Positions 1 through 7,171 of a stretch of 35,866 nucleotides of DNA are shown piece by piece. Location of the stretch: positions 1 to 35,866 of the IMG/VR virus record IMGVR_UViG_3300025128_000153; one strand, given 5' to 3'. Origin of the DNA: a virus. Position 1 is the stretch's first letter, and every line of letters begins with the position of its first letter. The notes under the pieces are model-generated. The model saw nothing but the letters and a program-made list of their open reading frames with translations. It was not told the origin of the DNA and ran no database searches. The position numbers and the translations under genes are program-made.

Positions 1-1674
1 GGGACACTTCAGCGGACAAACTATTAACCGCTGGTGGTGCAACTATAGATATAGTTAAAGACAAGTTGCTGATCGGCGGGGTAGCTGTAACAACTACTGC
101 TGCCGAGCTTAATTTTTTAGATACAGCTTCTGCTGGGACGGTAGTGGCATCGAAGGCTGTAGTCGTAGATAGCAATAAAGATATTGCCTCCTTCCGCAAT
201 GTTACATTGACGGGCGAACTGGATGCTGCCACAGGCGATTTTAGTGGCGATGTCGATGTTGACGGGACGCTTGAAGCCGATGCAATTACGCTTGGCGGGA
301 CGGCCCTTGGCTCCCTCTACTCTCCTATTGCTGGCAGTAGTAGCATTACTACAGTTGGCACGATAGGCACGGGCACATGGCAGGGCACTGCGGTAGCTTT
401 AGCCTATGGCGGCACAGGGCTTGTAGGTGCAACAGATGGCAAGATCGTAATAGCGGACGGTAGCGGTGCGCCTGTTCTATTGGATGTAGGCTCAAGCACT
501 GCCATAACCGTATTAGGGACGGTAGCCACAGGCACGTGGCAGGGCACCGCAGTAGCCTCGGCCTACCTTGATGCCGACACCGCGCACCTATCCACTACGC
601 AGACCTTTTCCGGTGCCAAAACCTTCTCGGCGGCTGCTCAATTTTCTAATACTGTAACAGTTGGCGTAGATGACACGGGTTACGATGTCCAATTCTTCGG
701 TGCAACCAGTGGGTCGAGCCTGTTATGGGACGAGTCGGCTGATGACTTGATCCTAACCAATGCCGGGCTGGCTGTAGGCAGCGATGCAACGGGTGATGTC
801 TACTACCGAGATGCTAACGGCTTCTTGGCGCGGCTCGCCATAGGGTCCGATGGGCAGGTACTCACCAGCACTGGCACCCTGCCTAATTGGGAGGCCGCTG
901 GAGGAGGGAGTGGTGGTGATTTTAGTGGTCCCGGCAGCAGCACGGATAATGCTGTATTAAAATTCGATGGCACTGGGGGCAAGACCGGCCAGAACTCAGG
1001 CATCATCATTGACGATAGCAACAACATCACAGGCGCAGCCAATGTAACACTGAGCGGTGAACTGGATGCGGCTACGGGCGATTTCAGCGGCGATGTAAAT
1101 GTGGCTGGCGAGGTGCAAACGGCGAGTATCGGCTACACTGATGGCGATAATGCGATAACGATAGCGGATGGTGGCGGTGTCACGACCTCCGGCGCGTTAA
1201 CTGTGGGGGGTAGTCAGGTCATTACGGGACAAAGCATCGGGGTGGGCGAAACGCCATCAACGTGGGCATCGGCGTTCGATTTCGTTCAGATCGGCGGCAC
1301 ACTGGCCCTCGCATCACAGCCGGGAGTGCAAGCCTCGCAAGCCGCATATATTGTTCAAAACGCGCATTACGATAGTGATGGCTCGTGGGAATATCAAGCG
1401 ACAGACGAGGCTTCGCGCATCGGAATGTCATCAGCCAATATTACGTTTGATAACGCCGCCAGCGGCACTGCGGGTAATGATATTACATGGTCCGAGCGTA
1501 TGCGGATTTTGGCTGGCGGTGGCCTCACATTCAACGGCGATACTGCGGCGGCGAACGCGTTGGATGACTACGAAGAAGGTACTTGGACTCCAGTTTGGAA
1601 ATTCGGCGGCACAGGCGGCACAGCGAACACACAGACAGACAATGTTGGGTGGTATACTAAAATCGGCAACATGG
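1..1674. repeat. Terminal direct repeat, copy 1 (genome self-overlap)
   Basis: Bases 1-1674 match 34193-35866 at a constant offset of 34,192 with no indels. I saw 14 substitutions, all between positions 20 and 158, and none after that. The repeat lies inside a structural gene and its frame continues across the junction, so it is most simply the overlap of a circular or permuted genome assembly rather than a physical T7-type terminal repeat. Confidence 0.93.
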
Positions 1675-1967
1675 TCACGGTATGGTACCGAGGAGCACTT
1701 GCGAACTCGCCATCTGGTTCGGGTGCACTGGTAATTACGGGTTTGCCGTACACAATACAAAACACAACAAATCAGTACCCCGGCACTGGAGCATGGTCGA
1801 ATTTGATCGCGTTTGGCGATGGTATTGCCTGCGACGGAAACCCCAATGGCACATATGTAAATATTGAAAAATTATCCTCGTCAACAAGCACAGGCGTTAC
1901 AAATGTGACCAACTCTGATTGCACCCAATACTCGCAATTACGATTCATACTTCAGTATACTGTTTAG
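1..1967 (+). CDS. Tail fibre protein, C-terminal part (5' end lies across the circular junction)
   Basis: The frame is open from base 3 to the stop at 1965-1967, and its true start is at 33472. The TTG at 66 is only the first start-like codon inside the window. Joined across the junction the protein is 895 aa. It is a string of fibre modules: two TGTWQGTAV segments, an LSTTQTFSGAKTF segment, two ELDAATGDFSGDV segments, and a second copy of the VGVDD-x-GYDV-x2-FG module near residue 461. It ends in a domain that begins DDYEEGTWTP (about residue 762), a hallmark of marine phage fibres that probably marks the distal, receptor-facing tip. Host recognition is inferred from family and position. The small gene at 1981 follows after 13 bases. 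Confidence 0.85.
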   Translation, partial: DTSADKLLTAGGATIDIVKDKLLIGGVAVTTTAAELNFLDTASAGTVVASKAVVVDSNKDIASFRNVTLTGELDAATGDFSGDVDVDGTLEADAITLGGTALGSLYSPIAGSSSITTVGTIGTGTWQGTAVALAYGGTGLVGATDGKIVIADGSGAPVLLDVGSSTAITVLGTVATGTWQGTAVASAYLDADTAHLSTTQTFSGAKTFSAAAQFSNTVTVGVDDTGYDVQFFGATSGSSLLWDESADDLILTNAGLAVGSDATGDVYYRDANGFLARLAIGSDGQVLTSTGTLPNWEAAGGGSGGDFSGPGSSTDNAVLKFDGTGGKTGQNSGIIIDDSNNITGAANVTLSGELDAATGDFSGDVNVAGEVQTASIGYTDGDNAITIADGGGVTTSGALTVGGSQVITGQSIGVGETPSTWASAFDFVQIGGTLALASQPGVQASQAAYIVQNAHYDSDGSWEYQATDEASRIGMSSANITFDNAASGTAGNDITWSERMRILAGGGLTFNGDTAAANALDDYEEGTWTPVWKFGGTGGTANTQTDNVGWYTKIGNMVTVWYRGALANSPSGSGALVITGLPYTIQNTTNQYPGTGAWSNLIAFGDGIACDGNPNGTYVNIEKLSSSTSTGVTNVTNSDCTQYSQLRFILQYTV

Positions 1968-1980
1968 AAAAGAGAATAAA

Positions 1981-2232
1981 ATGGCAATCGAAAAAACTAT
2001 TGAGCAAGACAAGATTGAAGTCGTTGGTCAATACAAAGCGGTTCAAGTGCGCGAAGCGTCCGTGATTAAAGAAGACGGCACCGAGTTGACGCGCAGTTTT
2101 CGCCGCTACGTATTGCACCCCGACGCAGATATTAGCGGCGAAACCGCTGAAGTCCAAGCAATCTGCAATGCAGTCTGGACGGATGACATCAAAACGGCGT
2201 GGACTGAGTTCCAAGCCGCACAAGCTGCGTGA
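1981..2232 (+). CDS. Small conserved-looking phage protein after the tail fibre
   Basis: 83 aa, ATG start after an A/G-rich leader and 13 bases beyond the fibre stop, so it is probably co-transcribed with the fibre. The sequence is acidic and soluble, with no signal peptide, membrane segment or cysteine cluster. Its tone (EDGTELTRSFRRYVLHPDAD) resembles small proteins often found directly after tail-fibre genes, and a fibre-assembly or accessory role is possible. I do not recognise a named family and give no function. Confidence 0.7.
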   Translation: MAIEKTIEQDKIEVVGQYKAVQVREASVIKEDGTELTRSFRRYVLHPDADISGETAEVQAICNAVWTDDIKTAWTEFQAAQAA

Positions 2233-2325
2233 GTCACTGCGAGATCGGGTTTGTTACATTGCTGGCGATAATATCGTTATGCAGTATTGGAATTGTAATG
2301 CGGTCAACCTTGAACCGCTATAGAG

Positions 2326-2760
2326 ATGTTTCGGATTAACTGGAGCAATTTGCCGCCCGATCCAGATGGCATGTCCTTGGCAGACGTAAAAAAGGCTTAT
2401 AGGCAACTCTATAGCCAACTGGAAGAAGCCAAGCGGCAGAAACGAGCGATTGCCTCGGTCTCTAAGGCTAACCGCAAAGACCTGCTGGCTTCACGCAGCG
2501 AGGCCAAGGCAGCAAAAGGCCAGCTTGTAACACTGAGCAAAAAGCAAAAGGCGCGTGACGAGGCCAATAAGGCAGGGTATTGGTCGGGCGCAGCGGCTAT
2601 AACTGTTACAATATTTTACGAGGCATTCAAGGTGGTCGGGTTTCCCGGCGGCAGGGCATGGGCCGAATTTTGGGGCCACGAAGCAGTCTACGGAGTAATC
2701 GTATGGACTATGACAATGACATTTGGCTGGGCGTATCGTGCGACTCATAGCGGGAGTTAG
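2326..2760 (+). CDS. Membrane protein with charged coiled-coil N-terminus, possible holin
   Basis: 144 aa. Residues 18-80 are charged and helical (many K, R, E, A). Two hydrophobic segments follow, at about 85-107 and 120-140, with a short aromatic loop between them. The C-terminus is short and polar. This topology, together with its place in a row of small membrane proteins after the tail fibre and before the terminator, suggests a holin or a membrane anchor of the lysis module. The ribosome site before the ATG is weak (TAGAG). The next gene starts 2 bases after its stop. Confidence 0.65.
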   Translation: MFRINWSNLPPDPDGMSLADVKKAYRQLYSQLEEAKRQKRAIASVSKANRKDLLASRSEAKAAKGQLVTLSKKQKARDEANKAGYWSGAAAITVTIFYEAFKVVGFPGGRAWAEFWGHEAVYGVIVWTMTMTFGWAYRATHSGS

Positions 2761-2762
2761 GC

Positions 2763-3146
2763 GTGGACGAAAAGGGCGCAGAGGAGGCTCTACGAAGTTT
2801 TGGGGCGCAGTCGGGACTCTCGCACTTGGTGGAGCAATATATATGGTTTTTCGTAGTCGGTTTCGCGCTGCTGTTTTTGAAGGACTCGGTGACGAATGCC
2901 TTGGCTGGGATAGCCATGTTTTTAGGGAGCAACTATGACGAAAACATGGTTTGTTACATCCATACCAACGGCACCCGCAGGCCCGCCCGCATAACCAAGA
3001 CCACTCTTTTTAGCACTTCATTCTACCTATATGATATAGACCACAAGAAAATTTGTGGTGGAACCCTCTTGACAGTTCCCAACTCAGAGCTTAAATCATT
3101 ACGAATCGAACGTCCATTAGACACCTTACAGGAGATAGGAAAGTAA
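2763..3146 (+). CDS. Mini MscS-like mechanosensitive-channel protein
   Basis: 127 aa, GTG start preceded by GGAG at good spacing inside the end of the upstream gene. A hydrophobic segment at about 25-39 leads into DSVTNALAGIAMFLG (41-55), which corresponds in pattern to the pore-lining TM3 of MscS. A small beta domain follows, containing FSTS (83-86) and the TVPNSEL stretch with Pro-Asn at 106-107. These match the positions of the FSTT and IPNGKI segments of MscS. The usual first two helices and the large cytoplasmic cage are absent, so this is only the pore helix plus beta domain. In the lysis region it may act as a pore or holin-like protein, or protect the host envelope during infection. 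The family call is from motif memory and the role is inferred. Confidence 0.68.
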   Translation: MDEKGAEEALRSFGAQSGLSHLVEQYIWFFVVGFALLFLKDSVTNALAGIAMFLGSNYDENMVCYIHTNGTRRPARITKTTLFSTSFYLYDIDHKKICGGTLLTVPNSELKSLRIERPLDTLQEIGK

Positions 3147-3147
3147 C

Positions 3148-3369
3148 ATGTCACAAGATGCACTGAAGCAGAAGATAGAGGAAATGGAAAAGCAGCAGGC
3201 CGAATCCTTGCAGATCAAGCAGGCGGCGTTACAAAAGATGAACGAAGCTGATGCCATGATTCAGCGGCAGCAGGGCTACCTCATAGCACTTCGTGAACTA
3301 CTGCAATCTCCCGACAATAACAAACTTGACCCAAATGAAGCACCCGAACCCGAAGAGGTTGAAATATGA
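3148..3369 (+). CDS. Small coiled-coil protein
   Basis: 73 aa, with AGGA upstream. Residues 3-55 form an almost uninterrupted charged helix with heptad spacing, rich in Q, K, E and M. The last 15 residues are acidic and proline-rich (DPNEAPEPEEVEI). There is no signal peptide, lipobox or membrane segment, so a spanin is unlikely. Its TGA overlaps the ATG of the next gene as ATGA, which implies translational coupling to the membrane protein that follows. Function unknown. Confidence 0.7.
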   Translation: MSQDALKQKIEEMEKQQAESLQIKQAALQKMNEADAMIQRQQGYLIALRELLQSPDNNKLDPNEAPEPEEVEI

Positions 3370-3527
3370 AAGCGTTACTAACTAAATTAGGCAGCCGCAA
3401 GCTGGGTGTAACAGCGGTGGTCGGTGCTGTAACAACGGCAGGCATCGTAGAGCTTACGTGGCCAATGGCGGCTGTAGCATGTGCTTATCTAATCGGGCAA
3501 GCTCTGGTCGATATTAGAGAAGGGTAA
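3366..3527 (+). CDS. Short holin-like membrane protein
   Basis: 53 aa, starting in the ATGA overlap with the upstream stop. A basic N-terminus (KALLTKLGSRK) is followed by a hydrophobic stretch at 13-29, a turn at ELTWP, and a second hydrophobic stretch at 34-47, ending in a charged DIREG tail. Two short membrane spans with a basic start fit a small class II holin or a similar last gene of a lysis cassette. Two TGTAACA sites 21 bp apart lie in the gene (3407, 3428), where they encode its two Val-Thr pairs. It is the last gene before the bidirectional terminator. Confidence 0.65.
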   Translation: MKALLTKLGSRKLGVTAVVGAVTTAGIVELTWPMAAVACAYLIGQALVDIREG

Positions 3528-3636
3528 ACCGCAATCTTGCCTGTTGTAATGGCGGGCGGCTACATTGGTTTGTGGAATGGGGAGTTTTGCAGGCTGGTGT
3601 AGTGGGGAGAGTTCGTTGTTACACGCAAAGGCAAAG

Positions 3637-3667
3637 CCCCCGCCTTCGGAAAGACCGAAGACGGGGG
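3637..3667. terminator. Bidirectional terminator between converging operons
   Basis: The hairpin pairs CCCCCG at 3637-3642 with CGGGGG at 3662-3667 and CTTCGG at 3644-3649 with CCGAAG at 3655-3660. There is one internal C/A mismatch and a 5-base loop AAAGA. It lies between the plus-strand gene ending at 3527 and the minus-strand gene ending at 3682, and each side has moderately T-rich flanks. A TGTTACA site sits just before it (3617-3623). Confidence 0.8.
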
Positions 3668-3681
3668 TATTCTATGGCCCG

Positions 3682-4512
3682 CTACTTAGGCCCCTTGCGC
3701 CTTCCTAATAGCCCGTCAAACGTCCTGTAACGCGATTTGGCGGGTGCTGGGGCCGTAGCCTCGTCAATGAGCGCGTATAGCTCCTTCGCCTCTCTGACGG
3801 CATCCTCGTGGCTCTCCTCCAGTGCTGACACCCTACTCTCCATCATCATTATCACATCACGCAGCCGCTTACTCTCTTTCGATAGGTGGCTGTAGGCTTC
3901 CTTGGCGGTCTTAGCCTCTTTAGCCAACTGTTGCGCCAAGTTATCCTGTTTCTGAGAATGCTTAGACTTGGCAAGGCAATCTGTTAAAAATTCGTTTTGC
4001 TTTTTCTTGGCCGATAACGCGGCTTGCTTGAACTCCCACGCAAAATCTTCTGACACTCGAAAATTAAGCCCAACGGAGTCATCACTGGCCGTTTTTATTA
4101 CTTCTTTTTCCAACTTATTCTTGCCAAGGTCGCGGTGGTGGGTATAGGCCCGCTCTGAGTGCTCAACGTAGTGACCCTTCATATTCTTGTATTCTGGCCA
4201 ATGGCGTAGGATCTCTTTCGTAGGCCAGCATCCGTTGTCTTGCACGTAACGACCAATCCTACGAAACAAATATTTAACTTTGTCATCTACGCCCGCCGAA
4301 AACTTAGTGCACATGATGCTAAGATATTCAGCGTTGATGCCTTCTTTTGTAAGCCCCAACTCCTTGGCGATGACTTCCATTGCAGGCTTTACAGGCTCGC
4401 CATCATTGGCTTTGACTAAAGCATCTTTCGTGAGCGTTAGGAGTCGGGCAATGTAGGTCTTGCCACCCTTGTGGTTACCCGCTTCAAACACTACTTTATA
4501 TTGATGTAACAT
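3682..4512 (-). CDS. Unrecognised 276-aa protein with C-terminal coiled coil
   Basis: The N-terminal two thirds are mixed alpha/beta with a patch that could be a winged helix (AKELGLTKEGINAEYLS and onward). Residues from about 165 to 250 are a long K/E/A-rich helix, probably a coiled coil. The tail is basic (RRKGPK). This shape recalls KfrA-type DNA-binding coiled-coil proteins, but I see no firm family motif. It is the last gene of the minus-strand operon and ends at the shared terminator. The ATG at 4512 overlaps a TGTAACA site (4505-4511). The region upstream of the start is A/G-rich (GGGGAAAGAAG). Confidence 0.7.
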   Translation of the reverse strand: MLHQYKVVFEAGNHKGGKTYIARLLTLTKDALVKANDGEPVKPAMEVIAKELGLTKEGINAEYLSIMCTKFSAGVDDKVKYLFRRIGRYVQDNGCWPTKEILRHWPEYKNMKGHYVEHSERAYTHHRDLGKNKLEKEVIKTASDDSVGLNFRVSEDFAWEFKQAALSAKKKQNEFLTDCLAKSKHSQKQDNLAQQLAKEAKTAKEAYSHLSKESKRLRDVIMMMESRVSALEESHEDAVREAKELYALIDEATAPAPAKSRYRTFDGLLGRRKGPK

Positions 4513-4524
4513 AACTTCTTTCCC

Positions 4525-4875
4525 CTATGGGTTGTGGTTGGTTGTTAGAACGCTTGGGTCGCACCCCTTGCGTTTTAGTTCTCGGTGCATTTGATCTACT
4601 ATCGAAGTCGCTTCCAGTGATATGTAATTCGTCCACGGATTCTTCTCGCTCAACAACTCGCACCGTATAGCTGAGAGCCGTGCTTTTAGCTCTTTACACT
4701 CCTTTCTTTTTCTGCGCTTCAGAGCGGACGTAGCGTCCATCGCTACTTTCATATACTCCCTGCCAGCATTAGTCAGCACGGCACAGCATAACAGGTTGTG
4801 CGGATCGCCCGTGTGTGCATTGTCTCTAATCCCAGCATGGTTAAAGCTGGTGCTATAGGACTTTCTCTTCGCCAC
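4525..4875 (-). CDS. Small basic protein of unknown function
   Basis: 116 aa. The start is GTG at 4875, chosen because an AGGAGG ribosome site lies 9 bases before it. The gene overlaps the end of the upstream helicase-loader-like gene by 23 bases. The middle is very basic (SALKRRKRKECKELKARL) with several cysteines but no clear zinc-knuckle spacing. A nucleic-acid-binding role in the replication block is possible but not shown. I do not recognise the family. Confidence 0.65.
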   Translation of the reverse strand: MAKRKSYSTSFNHAGIRDNAHTGDPHNLLCCAVLTNAGREYMKVAMDATSALKRRKRKECKELKARLSAIRCELLSEKNPWTNYISLEATSIVDQMHRELKRKGCDPSVLTTNHNP

Positions 4876-5473
4876 TTACCATTGCCTCCTTTCTTGTTTC
4901 GTATAATTTAGTAGCTACCGTTATAGCCTCGGCTATTGGATCCTCATAAGCCAAAACCATTGCCATTTCAATGGTCATCAAATCAATCGTATCCAACACA
5001 ATCTTGATATGTTCGGGCTTCTTGTAACCGATCCGCAGATGTGACAGTATTGCCCGCCTTACGGCGAAGCTCATCGCCTTCTCTTCTTCCATGACCTTAG
5101 ACCAGTTACGTATCAGTTGCTCGCTGTTGGCTGCTTCGCCATGAGCCTTGCGCTCTGCCTGCTGCGCTGCTTGACGCTGCTTACGCTCATGCTCTTGGCG
5201 GGGAGTCATCTGCCGCGCCATTTGTAACAACTGCCCCGGCTTGGGCCGCCACTCGCTGTTGCTGAGTAGCCAGTTGTCGATGGCGTTCATCCAAGCGTCA
5301 TCTGAAAGCCAGCCCAAGATGCGATACCACTGCCGCAACTGCGACTCATCGGGCTTCCAGTTATACTCGCTCATAATAACCTTAATGCCCGCCTTGAAAG
5401 CGTCTTGACTCAGTAAAGAACTTTTACTGGAAGTCGAGGTCGTCAACGAAGGCACCTGCATCGCTTGCGTCAT
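4853..5473 (-). CDS. Helicase-loader-like replication protein
   Basis: 206 aa, ATG at 5473 with GGAG upstream. It overlaps the preceding gene by 50 bases. Residues about 25-90 (an alpha-helical stretch with WYRILGWLSDDAWMNAID and later SEWRPKPGQLLQMA) resemble the G39P-like loader/inhibitor domain of phage replicative helicases: a helix with W or H plus LL, then an FPP/RPKP-like turn. The central section is a Q/R/A/E-rich coiled coil. The C-terminal third is helical. It sits directly downstream of the replication-type domain, as O/P-type gene pairs usually do. The assignment rests on pattern and context and is moderate. Confidence 0.55.
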   Translation of the reverse strand: MTQAMQVPSLTTSTSSKSSLLSQDAFKAGIKVIMSEYNWKPDESQLRQWYRILGWLSDDAWMNAIDNWLLSNSEWRPKPGQLLQMARQMTPRQEHERKQRQAAQQAERKAHGEAANSEQLIRNWSKVMEEEKAMSFAVRRAILSHLRIGYKKPEHIKIVLDTIDLMTIEMAMVLAYEDPIAEAITVATKLYETRKEAMVSGEEKVL

Positions 5474-6803
5474 CGGTGATCTCTCCTTTCATTTGGCCCT
5501 GCATGATCTCGTAACATTTCTTTTCGGGATACGCTTTTGACGGTTGTCGAAATTTAGTCGGGGATTGCATAAATCGCGGCACCCACGACTTGAGGGCAAA
5601 ATCACTGATCTCCCTAATCTCACTCCATTCCAATTTGTCGATGCGGTGGAGATCATCAAAAACTTTACACCATGCCATTTTGTATTTCGCCTTATAATCT
5701 AATTCGGGATGCTTTTTCCACTGGATGTGGAGCATATCAGCTTCGATAGAAGGCGAATAGGACTTGCGGTATTCCGTCATGTAATGCTTATGGCAGTAGC
5801 CGCCCCGCTTCGCTTCAGTATTGCAGCCTGCCTTCTTGCAAAAAGGCGATGATCCGTTTTTAGTAACAATCGGTGGCTTCGGAAGTTCACTACTCGTAGT
5901 TCTAAGTTCTAAGTTAGTACTAGTGTCTTGGTCTAAGTTACTAGTACTAGTACTAGTGTCTTCCTCTTGCAGGTTTGCTTCGACAATCGGTAACAATACT
6001 ATCTCCTTGTTACTAACTTTGTTACCATCCTCGTCTTCATTAGTAACAATTCTGGTGTCGATATTGACCTCTATGATTATTTTCATATGATTGCTTTCCT
6101 CTCGCTCCTTTATGAGTTGTGCTATGGTAGCTGTAATGTGTGGGATGCAGCTATTGCCTAATCCTCTAAGTCGGTCCACCCTATTGGAAACCCCATCAGA
6201 TATTCGGATAGGTGGGGGTTCAGCTTCCCACCCGCCAAGTAAGCCATGTCGTATAGTGTTTGCCCCAATACGATCTTCGATCCCTCCTTGCGGTTTGCTG
6301 TTATATTCCGGCCCTGCGATACGGTTGGGGTAGGATATGATCCACGTACGTGAGCGTGTGTGCGGGGCACCAACGTCTGCACCCGATATAATATTCCATT
6401 CTGAACTATACCCGATCTCGGCCAAAGACCCGCATAATCGGTCGAGTCCTCCATTGACGAGTCGGGATACGTTTTCCACGACAACGTATCGTGGTCGAAG
6501 CTCGCTAACGACTCGTAACATTTCCCACCACAAACCGGAGTTTTTTCCATCTAACCCTTGTCCTTTCGCATTTGCCATTGACAAATCTTGACATGGAAAC
6601 CCGCCAACTATAACATCGACAGGCTGTAATGTAGTGCTATCCACTTCGCGGATGTCATTGTAACGAGGAACATCGGGCCAATGCTTTGCCAGCACCGCTC
6701 GGCAATACGGGTCAAGTTCGACTTGCCATGCGATGTCAAATCCCGCAACGGTAAAGCCCAAATCAAAGCCACCAATCCCCGAAAACAATGACCCTACTCG
6801 CAT
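5424..6803 (-). CDS. Dcm-family cytosine-C5 methyltransferase fused to a replication-type protein
   Basis: 459 aa. Residues 1-237 are a compact C5-cytosine methyltransferase. Motif I is SLFSGIGGFDLG (5-16), the catalytic GGFPCQDLS has Cys71, ENV is at 110-112, PHTRSRTW is at 147-154, and GLGNS is at 214-218. The target-recognition segment is short (about 155-210). The frame then runs without a stop through KEREESNH into Met240. From there a different protein begins: an acidic/Thr-Ser-rich linker (281-305), a C-x4-C-x9-C-x2-H finger (C322, C327, C337, H340), and a helical domain like a replication initiator. Met240 (6086) has GAGG upstream and could also start a separate product. The fusion could be real, or could come from a lost stop. 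Confidence 0.82.
   Translation of the reverse strand: MRVGSLFSGIGGFDLGFTVAGFDIAWQVELDPYCRAVLAKHWPDVPRYNDIREVDSTTLQPVDVIVGGFPCQDLSMANAKGQGLDGKNSGLWWEMLRVVSELRPRYVVVENVSRLVNGGLDRLCGSLAEIGYSSEWNIISGADVGAPHTRSRTWIISYPNRIAGPEYNSKPQGGIEDRIGANTIRHGLLGGWEAEPPPIRISDGVSNRVDRLRGLGNSCIPHITATIAQLIKEREESNHMKIIIEVNIDTRIVTNEDEDGNKVSNKEIVLLPIVEANLQEEDTSTSTSNLDQDTSTNLELRTTSSELPKPPIVTKNGSSPFCKKAGCNTEAKRGGYCHKHYMTEYRKSYSPSIEADMLHIQWKKHPELDYKAKYKMAWCKVFDDLHRIDKLEWSEIREISDFALKSWVPRFMQSPTKFRQPSKAYPEKKCYEIMQGQMKGEITDDASDAGAFVDDLDFQ
6158..6550 (-). CDS. Candidate overprinted +1-frame ORF inside the methyltransferase gene
   Basis: 130 aa, entirely inside the methyltransferase coding region but one base out of frame. 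Its translation carries motifs I know from a widespread family of phage proteins found near Dcm genes: LSWKTY, WPRSG-x3-NG-x2-Y, LVPRT followed by GSYPTPT, and a C-terminal KLNP then YLMGFPIGWTDLE. The same bases read in the main frame give methyltransferase motifs: LAEIGYSSEW, VGAPHTRSRTW and DGVSNRVDRL. Both frames therefore look meaningful. The ATG directly follows a TAG, and AAGG lies upstream. Whether it is translated here is unproven; it may instead reflect an ancient frame relationship between two families. Confidence 0.4.
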   Translation of the reverse strand: MEKTPVCGGKCYESLASFDHDTLSWKTYPDSSMEDSTDYAGLWPRSGIVQNGILYRVQTLVPRTHAHVRGSYPTPTVSQGRNITANRKEGSKIVLGQTLYDMAYLAGGKLNPHLSEYLMGFPIGWTDLED

Positions 6804-7171
6804 GTGATTAGTGTTACGTCAACGCCGGGATTATCCCGATCCAATCTAAAATTATCTTCAAATCCAACGATAAATTTAGCGTTGTCATCGGGTATAATCT
6901 CGGCCTTAACTAATCCATCCAAAATGTACTTGACCATAAATCCGCGTAATCCATCGGGATCTCGGCGCATATTCGGCATGCGCCAATCAAAGACCACCCG
7001 TATAGGTGTCTCCATCGGCACAAGCCGCTGCGCCTTGGCTTCGGCCCACACGCGCTCGGTCCATCTACGCTTTTCGTTGGCGTATCCAGACCAATGCCCC
7101 TTCATCTTCTTAATCGAAGCATTCATCGCGGGCCAATCCCCGTCAATCGTCAGTTTTTGTTTCTTTGACAC
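6794..7171 (-). CDS. rusA: RusA-family Holliday junction resolvase
   Basis: 125 aa, the usual length for RusA. RusA enzymes are dimeric, Mg-dependent nucleases that cut four-way junctions formed in replication and recombination. The acidic catalytic pattern is visible: D71 and D73 in RRDPDGL, K81, D85 in ILDGL, and D95-D96 in IIPDD followed by NAKF. The start is GTG at 7171, inside the end of the excisionase-like gene; an internal ATG (Met16) is too late because the N-terminal strand would be lost. Its end overlaps the methyltransferase start by 10 bases, so the two are translationally coupled. It probably resolves branched DNA before packaging. Confidence 0.85.
   Translation of the reverse strand: MSKKQKLTIDGDWPAMNASIKKMKGHWSGYANEKRRWTERVWAEAKAQRLVPMETPIRVVFDWRMPNMRRDPDGLRGFMVKYILDGLVKAEIIPDDNAKFIVGFEDNFRLDRDNPGVDVTLITCE

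Noticed and set aside
803-1431. Minus-strand ORFs opposite the tail fibre (duplicated at 34995-35623)
   Set aside because: Shadow frames of the Gly/Thr-rich fibre gene. They appear twice only because of the genome self-overlap.
1-1674. Physical T7-like direct terminal repeat
   Set aside because: The copies differ at 14 positions, both ends cut through a coding gene in frame, and packaging genes lie elsewhere. Self-overlap of a circular or permuted genome fits better.
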